NCBI GenBank assembly: GCA_930367215.1
Contig: OV884059.1
Span: 22,158,945-22,222,944 of the forward strand
Direction: 5' to 3'
DNA from: Pollenia angustigena
Lineage: Eukaryota; Arthropoda; Insecta; Diptera; Polleniidae
DNA: 64,000 nt
The notes under the pieces were generated by a model, which ran no database searches, had not been told where the DNA came from, and worked only from the letters and a program-made list of their open reading frames with translations. The position numbers were made by a program, and so were the translations under genes. Each line of letters begins with the position of its first letter. Position 1 is the first letter of the stretch. Positions 45,231 to 56,363 of the stretch are shown here, in pieces.

Positions 45231-46229
45231 AATTTGTTTTATCATCATTATCATTTTCGCGATCTTTAAGAAACGTATACATATTATTATACTATATATT
45301 ATTAACTAATGTGCATGTTACTAGATTATATCTAGAAAAAACTATTAAAAAGTTTAAAATAACATAAAAAATTACAAAGTTATATTGTAATGTACATAAA
45401 ACTAATCAAGAAGTAAAACAAACAGAAACTGAAATACAACAATAAATGGTGTCACGTATGTTGCATAAACTTAAAACAGTTCTAAAAGGGAAAAAATATT
45501 AATTTTATTAAAAATAAAACAAAAAAAATGTTTGTTCTTTATTTTTAAATTAAATTAAAAATTGTTTTAGTTTTTATTTCTGGTTAACATTATTAGCCCG
45601 CGTTCTTTATGGATTACAAAGAATATTGTCAGTAAAATGGCTTCTCCCCAAATGTCTTTACAATTATCCCTTTGAGCAGAGTATTTACTGAGAATCTGAA
45701 ATATCGTCTCTTTCTCCTCTTTATTCTGACAAAAGTATATAATTCTTACTAAGAAATGAGTTGTTTGTATGTATGTCTTGAAGTCAAGTGTTAACAATAA
45801 TCTGTCATCAACATTTTATTGAAAAAAAAAAAAAAAATCGTGGGTCGATTACGGCTAGCAACACAACCGAAGTTAACACCGCACACGTTAAAATATAAAC
45901 AGCCCAATTATGAATACAAATTCCCCGGGAGTTTTTCCCTTTTCCTATTTTTAGAATTTGCATAGATTTTACTTAACATCAGTTGTGTTGGCATCCGTTA
46001 TCGACCCATATGTAACGCCGCTTATGTTAAAATATAAAATTTTTTTCATTTTATATTTTAACATGAGCGGTGTTGTCGCTGCTGGCAACTCAACTTCAGT
46101 TTAGTCGTCATCTGTAATCGATCCATAAGTTAGTTGTGTATGACTCGGTTATTTTTGAACCTTTTTTTATTTTTTAATTTTCACTGCTCGTATTCTAATT
46201 GTTTAACAGGCAGAAGTCGTCTTTATTAA
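45231..46229. other. Non-genic spacer with a short palindrome
   Basis: No exon is seen. Positions 46013-46073 form an inverted repeat, ACGCCGCTTATGTTAAAATA against its near-complement, and a third related copy (AACACCGCACACGTTAAAAT) is at about 45874. This is probably the debris of a small transposon. Confidence 0.45.
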
Positions 46230-47395
46230 AAACTAGTTAAACCCGGTGTGCTTTGCTATACCCTTTGTATTTTTTATTAAATGATTATTTGTAAAATATG
46301 TATATAAAACTACTAGCTGACTCGGCAAACTTTAGCGGTTTTCACCCTTGATAGTTAAGTCCCTTGTAGAACTTGTGAATCTTATTAATTAAGTTAAAGT
46401 ACTAAAATTTACAACAGTTGAAGAAACTATATCTGTCTCTCTCCCTCACTCAACAACTTCATTCATTTACAATACTAACGAAAAAGACACTCACGCTTTG
46501 TAGTATAAAATCGTATTAAGTAAAACAGAGTTGTCTACTTAATACAAAGGGTGAAAACCGCCTTTGTTTTGCCATATAACTTATTTCTTTCAGATGTTAC
46601 AGTGTCTGAGTTAAGAAAACCATTTGAGAAGATATAGTTAAGAGAGCTTTTACCCCTCTTGCCCTATTTCACGCCCGAAATAATAAAAATTATAGGCTAT
46701 TTGCCTGCCAAATTTCAAGAAAATCTGTTGATTAGTTAAGAAGATATAGGGAGAGGGAACTTTTAGCCCTTTTGCCCTATTTCATGCCCTGTTCCCTATT
46801 TTCTTTCAGATGTCGCAGTGCCTGCAGGCAAAATTTCAATAAAGCTGGTTAATTAGTTAAGAAGATATAGGGAGGGGGAGCTTTTACCCTCTTGACCTAT
46901 TTCACGCCCTAAATAATAAAAATTATCGGCTTTAGTTCCTTACATATGTTAAATTTCAAGATAATCGGTTGATTAGTAAAGAAGATACAGGGAGAGGAGC
47001 TTTAACCGTTCTTGCCCCATTTCATGCCCAATTCCCTATTTCCTTTCAGATGTTAGAGTGTCTGCGTGCCAAATTATAATAATCCCGGTTGATTAGTTAA
47101 GAAGATATAAAGAGGGGAGCTTTTACCCCTCTTGCCATATTTTGCGCCCTATTTCCTTTCAGATGTTACTGTGTATGCATGAAAACCAGTTGTTTAGTTA
47201 AGAAGTTATAGGGAGGGGGGAGCTTTTACCTTTTTGCCCTATTTTACGCCCTCTAGCGATATGAAATATACCTTACGAACTATTCTCATACCTAACAAAT
47301 CCACATACGAAATTTCATAAAAATCGGTCAAGCCGTTTCGGTGGAGTTCAATAACAAACACTGTGACACGAGAGTTTTATATGTACAGAGATAGA
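46230..47395 (+). mobile_element. Dispersed non-coding repeat with internal reiteration
   Basis: It starts ACTAGTTAAACCCGGTGTGC (a second start-like phrase is at 46312), then has about six units of roughly 130-160 bp. Each contains GAAGATATAGGGAGGGGGAG, GCCCTATTTCACGCCC and TTTCAGATGTTACAGTG. It ends with AAAATCGGTCAAGCCGTTTC and GTACAGAGATAGATT. It is the same family as 11905-12552, in the opposite orientation. No protein is encoded. Confidence 0.6.
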
Positions 47396-50310
47396 TTATT
47401 TTAATATGACATTACGAAATTTTAAAATTTTTAAACCTACCGATCTTCACAGAAAAAATTAAAAATTTTCTCTAATCACCAATTTTATACCAAATTCATA
47501 GAATCAAGCAATCCATTTGTTGATTTTGCACCTATTACCAAAATGATTATATTGATTACTAAAAATTGTAAAAATTTTATATTTTGAAGATTTTTTTTTC
47601 AATAAATGATATTTTTAATTTTAATAAAAAAAATGATCAAAAAAAATTTGCCGTTTCAAACAATGTGTTGATTGATTTTGACAATTCCAACAACAATTAC
47701 ACAAGTTAAAATTATTTTATTTTAAATGAAATAATTTTTTGATATTTGATTATTATTTTAATTCAAAATTAATTTAAAAACAACTAAAATGTTAATTAAA
47801 TCAAAATTATATTTTTAATATTCGTTCAACAAAACAAAATAATTGATTCAATTATTACATTAATTAAGTTTAAATACTTTTTAAATAATTTTTTTAATTG
47901 ATAAAAAATTACTAATAATTTTTTCTGTGTTCAGATATACAAATGTAACACAAGTATATGTATATTGTCTTTTAATGAGAGGTGCCACAACTACTTACCC
48001 AATCCCGCACATTTTCGACAGATACTGTTTATTGATAACCATTCTATTTGTACCAAACTTGGAAAATTGTTAACTAACCTTTCTTTGGATATACAGAATT
48101 TTTTTTTTGCCACGCCCCTTATCTAATCCCTCCCTCTTTTTGACTGATGTTGCGTATAGATAAGCAAGCAATCATCATATATATTATTTCTAAAGCACTT
48201 TTTTTTGTCGGTTGCAAATATCTCCCATACCACCGCATCAAATTTAATGAATGATATCTCATTTGAAAGCTTATTTCTAACACTAATGACGAAAAATAAT
48301 TAGAAATTTAAAAATTAATATTTTCATTGATAAAAATTATATTTTAAAATGTATTGAAGTTACTAAAATTTCTATTAATTATTTTCATTTTATGTTACAA
48401 AAATGACAACTAACGGTGCGAAATATTCCCACGGGTCATCTAGTTTGTACAAAATGTTCAAACTTTAGCTGTTACCGTTCTCTAGATGTACAGAAATCTC
48501 TTTCCTTTGTATGGAAGGTACCACGCCAACTTATTCACTTCTACTCACTTTTTTGAAACTGTAGCAGTTGCCCTTATCCAGATATGTTTACGGAAACCTA
48601 TTTTGTCTTTGTACGGGAGTTGCCAGGCCTACTTATACAATTATACCCATTTTTTGACACAGTTTGTGTAATTACAATCCAGCTTTGGGTACAAAATTTA
48701 GAAAGTTTTTCTCCTTCTGCTCTCCAGACAAAAAGAAATCTATTTTATGCCACACCCACCCACTTCTCCAATCCCCACCACTTTTTGTCAGATGTCATGT
48801 ATTGAAATCGAAGCTATTTGTACCAAATTCGGAAATATTTACTGCTACGTTTGTCTAGATATATAAAAATTTATTTAGTATATGGGCACTTCCAAGATTG
48901 TAAACGGGACATTCGCACACGTTTATATTGATAAAACTGTAAAAAACAACCTGATTTTAATTTTTTAAATTAATGATTCTTTTAACTATCAATTAGCTCT
49001 TTAATTTCCGCAAATGAAATTTTTCGCTTACTGTCGTGGTTTCCGAGATAATTGCAAAAAACCAGTGGTTGTAAACGGGACAAAAAACGGAAGTGGGTTT
49101 TAAGGGGTAACCGTTTAAACAGTGATTTCTGCGAAACCTGACACAATATTTTATTGGGATTAATTTTAAAATGTTGCGTACTAATGTGCCCTAAAAATGG
49201 TTTCGATTTCAAAATAAAATATGAATTACATTTTTTTAAATAAATTGTTAAAGAAATTGTAAACGGGACAATTTTTCCACCATGATTTAAAATTTTTTTA
49301 TGTTGCTATTTATAATCTTTTATATAAGAAACTTAATAAAAAATGTTTTTCAGATCATAAATATGCCTTAGATTAGAGTATTGTTGTTCCAAATGCATAT
49401 TTTCTAATATACACAAGTATGTGCTAAAAGTTGTAGTACTTCGTTTACCATTTATCTTTTTTTTCGAAACAATTAATTTATACGCATATATTAAAAAAAT
49501 ATAAGCAATTCTCTAAATAAATCTTGAAAAGAAAAATTTTTTTTCCATTTTTTGTGGTTGACGTTTTTTTGGAAATAGCCATATGTATGTTTTCTGCAAT
49601 TCCATTCAGAATTTGTTGGATGTCCTGTATTAATAACCAATATGATTGTCTATACTGAAATCTATAATTGGTTTGTATGGGAGGTGCCACGCCCACTTCT
49701 TCTATTGTACCTAAATTGGAAAATTTTTCTCCTACCGTTCTCAAGATTTAAGGAAGTCTATTTTGTGCCACGCTCACTTCTCCAATCCCGCACATTTCTT
49801 ACAGATGCTGTCTCCCATACAAAGAGCCAAAGATTACAGAGTTAAAGATTTATTTTTATCTAGAGGAAGATAAGAGAAAAATTATTCAAATTTGGTTCAC
49901 ATAGCTGGGTTATCAACACATAACCTCTCCAACGACGAAATGTGGGTGGATTAAAAAGGTGGGCGTGGCACCTCTCATACAAAGACAATATAGATTTTTG
50001 TATAAAGCGAAAGTTTCCAAATTAGGTATAAGCATCTTGGTAAGCAATATACATACAACATTCGACAAGATATGGGCGGGATTGAGAAAGTCTGCGCGGT
50101 TGTTTTATTATTATATCTTAAGAACCGTAAGAGAAAAATTTTCCAAATTTGGTACACATTGCTGGGTTATCAATACACAACAGCATCTGTCAAAAAGTAG
50201 GCGAGAGCAAATAAGTGGGCGTGGTACCTCACATGCAATGGCAAAAGAGATTTCTGTATATCTAGAGAACGTTATAAGCCACTTCCACTTCTCCAATCCC
50301 GCCCACACTT
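47396..50310. repeat. Cluster of decayed GTGCCACGCCCACTT repeats
   Basis: From about 47970 the phrase GTGCCACGCCCACTTCTCC with CAATCCCGCACATTTT recurs in forward orientation (47975, 48105, 48515, 48620, 48750, 49680, 49775). It recurs inverted (GTGGGCGTGGCACC) at about 49962 and 50217. The units are strongly diverged and interrupted by AT-rich stretches such as 48880-49470. The several 60-125 codon frames here are chance frames. The superfamily is unknown. 47396-47940 itself is AT-rich DNA with no recognisable content. Confidence 0.5.
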
Positions 50311-50317
50311 TGTCGGG

Positions 50318-50450
50318 GAGTGCCCCGGTAGGCTAGCTGGTAGTGAGCTAGTCTACCACCGCCGGGGTTGCGGGTTCGATTCCCGCCAGACTCTAGTTTC
50401 GTTCCTGCAGACAAGCGTAGAGCTTCGCTGGATTAGGTTAGGGAAAAAAA
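50318..50450 (+). mobile_element. tRNA-derived SINE (or tRNA-like fossil)
   Basis: The 5' 76 bases fold like a tRNA: a D-arm-like TAGCT/AGCTA hairpin at about 50333-50350 and a perfect T arm, GCGGG-TTCGATT-CCCGC (50369-50385). These supply the RNA polymerase III A box (around TAGGCTAGCTGG) and B box (GGTTCGATTCC). The acceptor stem pairs only partly, so it is not a working tRNA. A tRNA-unrelated tail of about 55 bases ends in seven A (50444-50450). It interrupts the GTGCCACGCCC repeat. Confidence 0.65.
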
Positions 50451-50616
50451 TTGTAAGCTTTGGCTCTTGCCATTCTCCAGATATACAGAAATCTATTATG
50501 TTTTTGTGTGGAAGGTGCCACTTTTGTGAGAAAAAAACATTTTTAATTAAACATTTTTTTTTTTTCAAAAATTGTAACGTTTTTGTTTGATGGTAGATGT
50601 TAGATGTGAGCAATGT

Positions 50617-51216
50617 AATAGCCTTTTCACACTAGTCAACATTTAACATTAATTTGCGAAAATGTTGGAATTTTCCCATAAGAAATACATAGGGCTAAAA
50701 ATCAAAATTTTTCAACATTTTTAAAGAATGTTACTATCTCATTTTGTTCCCTTTTACATTTTTCGATTCTCTTAGTGTCATCACTAAAAAAGTGGCAATA
50801 AATTCTGTTATTATTCTGGCATCACTGACAAAATGGAAGTTGCTTTGAAAGCAGCGTTACCATTTCTCAAGTTTTTCCTTTTTTGCAAGCCTTATTTTGC
50901 TTAATTTTGCTAAAATTATTAAACAAAATGAATTAGAAATACATTTTGGTGTTATCTTTTAAAATGGTGGCACTTTTGTAGAAAAAAAGGATTTAAAAAC
51001 AATAAATTTTTTTTTTTTTTTTTCAGAAATGGTGACATTTTTTATTGATAGTAGATGTTAGATGTTTCAAGTGTGAACGCGTATTTTACATTTTCAACAT
51101 ATTCCATGTGTTCCTCTGAAATGTATGCAAGTGTACAAAGGGTATAAACGAGTGTTTCACATTTTCTACATCTTTGATGGTAGATGTTAAATGTTGATCA
51201 ATGTAAAAAGGCTATT
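50617..51216. mobile_element. MITE, 600 bp, AATGT duplication
   Basis: The ends AATAGCCTTTTCACAC and the complement of AATAGCCTTTTTACAT continue through TCAACATTTAACAT. AATGT lies on both sides (50612-50616, 51217-51221). The flanking 50518-50615 resembles 50970-51075 inside this element, so it is probably the remnant of a second copy. Confidence 0.72.
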
Positions 51217-51349
51217 AATGTAGGGCTAGTTGCGCTTTACACCAAAATATAAAAAAGTAAACTATATAGTATATACAATTTTTGAAAAACAATTTAAATT
51301 ACTTCTGGCGTTACGCGACAAAAAGTAGACTTTTCGCTGGAACTGCCCA

Positions 51350-51425
51350 TATCGTAATATAATCAGTTTTTAATAACTTTAAAATTTTTTGGTCACGGTG
51401 GACCTTTTGACGGAAATGCCCATAT
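51350..51425. repeat. Second copy of unknown dispersed repeat
   Basis: Carries GGTCACGGTGGACCTTTTGA and CGGAAATGCCCATAT, as does the inverted copy at 18446-18520. The neighbouring GACAAAAAGTAGACTTTTCG may belong to the same family. Confidence 0.5.
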
Positions 51426-51426
51426 A

Positions 51427-51796
51427 CGGAAATTAATATTGCCTTTTTATGGAAAGTGCCACGCCCTCTTAAAATTTCAAAAAAAATATGTATAGCCTTA
51501 ATACCATGTTCACACGGACAGCAATATTCGTGTTTCGCTCTCTTATTCCTGTTTCGCGCCCCAAACATGATTGAAACGACTTGTTTCCCCATACAGAATT
51601 TTAAGAGCGAAACAGATCGTTTCATTTTGAAACAGGCTGCGAAACAGGAAAAATGTACTATCATCTCCAATTTCGATAATATTTATCGTTATTTTATCTG
51701 AACTAGCTCTCAAAAAAAAAATCAAAACAAAGAAAAAACAATATAAAAATTGACGTTTAATAAAATAAAGTGATAAAATGAACATTATAATATTAA
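51427..51796. other. Non-genic spacer
   Basis: Contains a small clump of TGTTTCGC/GCGAAACA words (51530-51645) that can pair, perhaps a decayed MITE. The mutually antisense frames at 51311-51785 reflect that symmetry and are not genes. Confidence 0.4.
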
Positions 51797-53078
51797 CAAG
51801 TTAGAGTGCTATATTCGGCTGTGCCGAATCTTTGATACCCTCCACCGACAGTTCGAATGTTTAAGGAGTAATATCTGTATGATGTTATTATTATCTTAAA
51901 CTGTAACGATTTGTTATTAATTATGGATTTAGGCGACTAAACTGTTTTCCGGTAGAAGGGTTTATATGGGGCCTAGGGTAAATTATGGACCGATCATCAC
52001 GAAATTTCACAGCGTCATTTCTAGTCCTTTAAAACTATGACGTACCAAATTTTGTTACGCTAGCGTTATTTTTTACGGTTTTAGGCGTACTAAACTGTTT
52101 TCCGGGAGTAGGGCTTATATTTAGGCGTACTAAACTGTTTTCCGGGAGTAGGGTTTATATGGGGCCCAGGGTAAGTTATGGACCGATCTTCACGAAATAA
52201 CACAATTTTATTTCTTGTCCAATAAAACTTTGATGTACCAAATTTTGTTATGATAGCATTATATTTTACGTTTTTAGGCGTACTAAGTTGTTTTCCGGGA
52301 GTAAAGTTTATATGGGGCCTATGGTAAATTATGAACCGATCTTCACGAAATTTCAAAGATTTATTTTTAGTTCTATAAAACTTTGATGTACCAAATTTTG
52401 TTATGATAGCATTATTTTTTACGTTTTTAGGCGCACTAAGTTGTTTTCCGGAAGTAGGTTTTATATGGGGCCTATGGTAAATTATGGACCGATCTACACG
52501 AAACTTAATAGTTTAATTTCTAGTCCTATGTAACTGTGATTTGCCAAAATTTGTAATGATAGCATTGTTAGTTAGGGTTTTAGGCTTAATATACTGTTTT
52601 CCGGGAGTAGGGCTTATATGGGGCCTAGGGTAAATTATTGACGGATCTTCACGAAATTTCACAGCGTGATTTCCAGTTGAATAAAACGAATTGTTGCGTA
52701 ATCTTATATCATTCTGTGCATTTTTCCACCATTTATGTTAGTTTTTGTAACAAAATTATCAATTTTTTTTAGGTGGTGGTTCCACATTTTGATTCATAGC
52801 TCAGATCCTATTGAACCGATTTTGCTGAATTTCAATCCCAAACTGCTTAGGATAACTACAAGCAATTTGACACCAAGTTTGTTGATTTCTTTTGAGTTTT
52901 TCGAAAGTGAGCGTGTTTTCAACAGACGGACAGACGGACATGGCTAAATCGACTTAAAATTACTCAAGGACCCAGAATATATATACTTTATAGGGTCTGG
53001 GATGAATAGTAAAAAAGTTTCACACGGAATGACAAACTGAATATACCCTCTTCACAACTAATTGTGGTGGAGGGTATA
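51797..53078 (-). mobile_element. HINE/DINE-1-like element, copy 2 (family A)
   Basis: The termini are those of copy 1: 5' TATACCCTCCACC at 53078, 3' hairpin TTCGGCACAGCCGAA and ACTTG end at 51797. The body is almost identical but has about five tandem units, one duplicated in part (52082-52130 reads the same opening twice), against about four in copy 1. The GACAGACGGA microrepeat near 52924 is shorter than in copy 1. Confidence 0.75.
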
Positions 53079-53207
53079 ATAAAAGTATTAAATAATATAT
53101 TTTTAAGTTTTATTCACTTTTTCTTAAAAAAAAAAAAAATCACACTAACAACACAAAAAAAAATGTCAAAATGAAACAAGAATGAATCGTATGAACAGCA
53201 TGTTAGC

Positions 53208-53453
53208 CACAGAGTATACAGAGGCGTCACGAGACAGAAAATATTGTGTTTTTTTCTGTCTTTTTCTTCGAAAGCTGCCCTTTTTGCGTTTTTTGTTTTG
53301 ATTATGCAATTTGTGTAGATAGTAGCGGCCTGTTTTTACGCATTGTCACTTCACTAACAAAAAACGTTTTCTTTCTCTTTCTTCGAAAGCTGCCCTCGCA
53401 AATGATTTAGACATTTTTCATACGTCACTTTTTTCATCTCTGTATACTTTGTG
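53208..53453. mobile_element. hAT-type MITE, 246 bp, ATGTTAGC duplication
   Basis: The ends are CACAGAGTATACAGAG and the complement of CACAAAGTATACAGAG. A perfect 8 bp duplication ATGTTAGC lies at 53200-53207 and 53454-53461. The body contains TTCTTCGAAAGCTGCCCT twice. A related body without ends is at 57337-57528. Confidence 0.9.
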
Positions 53454-54003
53454 ATGTTAGCTTCTTCTTAAATTGTTATCGATTTAGCGTTAACGCAGCT
53501 ATTATCAACAAACAAACAAATAAACATACATACATTAGTGTTGGGATACTGTTGATATTTTCTACTATCGATATTTATCAATAGCTCAGATTTCAGTATC
53601 GATATATCGATATTACTATCGACTGAATGTTTGTACTTAAGTAGGAAAACTTTAACTAGTTTTTTATGAGGCCACAGTTCGTTGTTTTTATCACTTTATT
53701 GAACGTAAGAGACGTATGTGTGTACGCACGTTATTTTAGATGACAGTTTTTAAAAATTGTGATTCTGATAAGCACCTTTCTGAGGGAACCAAAGTAACAG
53801 GGACTATAAGATATTTTATTGCAACTTTAGATAATGTTCTAAATTGGATTTGATTCTCAACCCAAAACGTAATTAATCTAGCGGACTTTTCCTCTAATGG
53901 TCGTTGATTGTTTTACCCTATGCTCGCAATTGCAATTGCATTTTTATTCGATTTTTTTTCCAACATCATAAAACTATCTGACATTTGAGTCCCTATGTAA
54001 ACA

Positions 54004-54253
54004 CAAGGTATATTTATAGCAGGTAGCCTCGAGATTACAACAATTGTACAATAAAACAAACAACAGGGCTTTTTATTGTTGTTTTGTGATACGAACTGTC
54101 AAACAGCAAAGGGGTTGAAAAGAGACAAAAAAGACAAAAGATAAAGACAAAAAACTTGTTTACTATACAACATTTGACAGTTTGTATCACAAAACAAGCA
54201 AATAAAAAATAACCAGCTGGCTTTCCGAGACTACCTGCTATAAATATACCTTG
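54004..54253. mobile_element. hAT-type MITE (CAAGGTATATTTA family), TGTAAACA duplication
   Basis: The ends CAAGGTATATTTATAGC and complement continue through AGGTAG. A perfect 8 bp duplication TGTAAACA lies at 53996-54003 and 54254-54261. The inner arms (GATACGAACTGTCAAACAG against GACAGTTTGTATCAC) also pair, so the whole 250 bp can fold. Confidence 0.9.
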
Positions 54254-54280
54254 TGTAAACATATACAAATCTCGGCATAA

Positions 54281-54345
54281 GTGCCGGCTCACACACGTCA
54301 AGTTTGACTCGTCAAGTCTTGAGTTCTTTGGTGAGAGGGGAAAAG
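54281..54345 (+). mobile_element. Half copy of the GTGCTGGTTCACAC MITE
   Basis: GTGCCGGCTCACACACGTCA followed by AGTTTGACTC and TCAAGTCTTGAG matches the left end of the element at 42224. The right end is absent. Confidence 0.65.
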
Positions 54346-54751
54346 AAATGGCATTTTCTTTTCCCTTCTATTAAGTTTCTATTAAGTTAGTAGTAAAAAA
54401 ACACAGCTAAGCAATCCATAACAGATGCCATTCTTTTTGTTTGTATTCATTGCTGTAATTCTGCGCGAATCAATAATAACAAGTAAAAACTTGCGGAAAA
54501 AAACTGTGTGTATAGCTGCTGTTAGATGTCTTCATAGCTGTATTTTAAATAATAATATCGATATTGATATTTTTCCTATCGATATTTTCGAAAGTTTACG
54601 ACTATCGATAGTTTCCCAGCACTAGCATACATACAATATTTTTTATATATATGGGCAAATCCCAGAAACAGTCCACCAAACAAAAATTTTTCAAATTAAT
54701 TTTTTTTAATGAAATATAAGACTAGATGTATAATTTAATTTTTATATTAAA

Positions 54752-55375
54752 CAAGTTAGAGTACTATATTCGGCTGTGCCGAATCTTTGATACCCTCCAC
54801 CGAGAGTTCGAATGTTGAAGGAGTAATATCAGTATGATGTTATTATTATCTTAAACTGTGACGATTTGTTATTAATTATGGTTTTAGGCGACTAAACTGT
54901 TTTCCGATAGTAGGGTTTATATGGGGCCTAGGGTAAATAATGGACCGATCTTCACGAAATTTCACAGTATTATTTCTAGTCCTAAAAAACGGTTCCAAAT
55001 TTTGTTACGCTAGCGTTATTTTTTACGGTTTTAGGCGTACTAAACTGTTTTCCGGGAGTATTGTTTATATGGGGCTTAGGGTAAATTATGGACGGATCTT
55101 CACGAAATTTAACATCGTGATTTCCAAAACAAATTTTTGCAAAATCTTATCTCATTCCGTGCCTTATTCCAGCATTTATATTATTTTTTGTAACAAAATT
55201 ATCAATTTTTTTAGGTGGTGGTTCCACATTTTGATTCATAGATCTGGTCCTACTGAACCGATTTTGCTGGATTTCAATCCCAAACTGCTTAGGATAACTA
55301 CAAGTTGGCACCAAGTTTGTTCATTTCTTTTGAGTTGTTCGAAAGTGAGCGTGTTTTCAAATTTCGTTAAAAAAG
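54752..55375 (-). mobile_element. HINE/DINE-1-like element, copy 3, 5'-truncated
   Basis: The 3' hairpin end is at 54752-54800, followed by two tandem units (about 54885 and 55030) and the GGTGGTTCCACATTTTG stretch. The part expected to lead to the ATACCC 5' end is missing after 55375. It is more diverged than copies 1 and 2. Confidence 0.7.
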
Positions 55376-55747
55376 TTTATATTCATTAGTTAAGAAATTA
55401 GTTTAAGAAATGCAATTCATAAAAATATATTTTGTTTTGTTTAAATAAATAAAATATGTATAATAATAAAATACTACTGGAAAAACTGCAGCGTGCTTCA
55501 CAAAGGGTTCACGGCTTTTGTCAAAAAATCACAACATTTTTTGGCTGCGAATAAGTGCGTTTAGAATTCTCTTATAGTCATCTTTCTTTTAGGAATTAGA
55601 TTTTGTAAACCTTATTATGCCAAATTCGCTAAAAATTAGGAAAACGCACTTCAACCTTTGAGGTTACTTCCACTTTTTGTAGCGTGCGTCACAAAACTTT
55701 GTGATCAATTATTTCGCAACAAATACTTGCTAAGCAATTTAATAAAC
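55376..55747. other. Non-genic spacer with GTAGCGTGCGTCAC words
   Basis: GCAGCGTGCTTCACAAA (55489) and GTAGCGTGCGTCACAAA (55679) are direct repeats; GTAGCGTTCGTCACGC recurs at 56109. They look like pieces of an unclassified transposon. No exon is seen. Confidence 0.4.
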
Positions 55748-56003
55748 TAGCGGGCCCGTTGCCTGCTTCGCACGGCAAAACAAAATAAGAAAAGAAACAC
55801 ACTTGTTTTTAATAAAGTTGGTTTTCCTGCGGCAAAAACACACTCACTTCACATACGCACCGCACATACATGCGTTATCGGATTTCAACCAAACTTCATA
55901 TAAACCACTGCCTACGTAGTGTATAAGTTTGGTTGAAATCGCACGACGCGTTTATGAGTAGTTACGCGACGTACATATACGGACTTATTTTTATATATAT
56001 AGA
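55748..56003 (+). mobile_element. Short copy of ACTAGCGG-type dispersed repeat
   Basis: Starts ACTAGCGGGCCCGTTGCC and TGCTTCGCACGG, and ends TTTTTATATATATAGATG. It lacks the reiterated middle of the 46230 copy and contains its own inverted pair, GATTTCAACCAAACTT against AAGTTTGGTTGAAATC (about 55882 and 55927). Confidence 0.5.
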
Positions 56004-56139
56004 TGCCATTGTACATATTAATGCCACTAAATACTATATATAAGTTGAAGCTATCTCTTTTGAAAGACCAAAAAATGTATATATTTCAATTAGAAAACGC
56101 GTGCGAATGTAGCGTTCGTCACGCAGGATTTGCCTTTGA

Positions 56140-56363
56140 TCAACCAGAGGGTATTAACTCAAAATTTCAATTTTTTCACTTTTTGTAAGAAATCGACACG
56201 TTATTTCTACACGCTTTAAAATTATCATGCTATTTTGTCTACTTTTTGGTAATGAAAAGGTTGGTTAAAAATTTTTCATATTCCCTTAATCTGAAATTAA
56301 AAATTGTCTTGCTTCTACCGAAATTTTTTAAATTTTGAGTTAATACCCTCTTCTTGATTAAGT
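56140..56363. mobile_element. Inverted-repeat element (AGAGGGTATTAACTC ends)
   Basis: AGAGGGTATTAACTCAAAATTT (22 bases, at about 56147) faces its exact complement at about 56328-56353. The target duplication is unclear. Confidence 0.6.

Larger units (their letters stand above)
53536..54624. mobile_element. hAT element, 1.09 kb, with nested MITEs
   Basis: The inverted ends are TAGTGTTGGGATACT and the complement of TAGTGCTGGGAAACT. The 8 bp duplication is ACATACAT (53528-53535) against GCATACAT (54625-54632). Sub-termini are full of TATCGATA-type words on both sides. It holds a complete hAT MITE (54004-54253) and a Harbinger-like half copy (from 54281). No transposase frame remains. Confidence 0.78.

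Noticed and set aside
49959..50336. 125-codon plus-strand frame
   Set aside because: Runs through inverted copies of the GTGCCACGCCC repeat; no domain is recognisable.
50318..50393. Functional tRNA gene
   Set aside because: The acceptor stem pairs only at the outer four positions and there is a SINE-like tail, so a working tRNA is unlikely.
53600..54630. DRE/DREF promoter cluster for a host gene
   Set aside because: The TATCGATA words lie symmetrically at both ends of a hAT, so they are better explained as transposon sub-terminal repeats.
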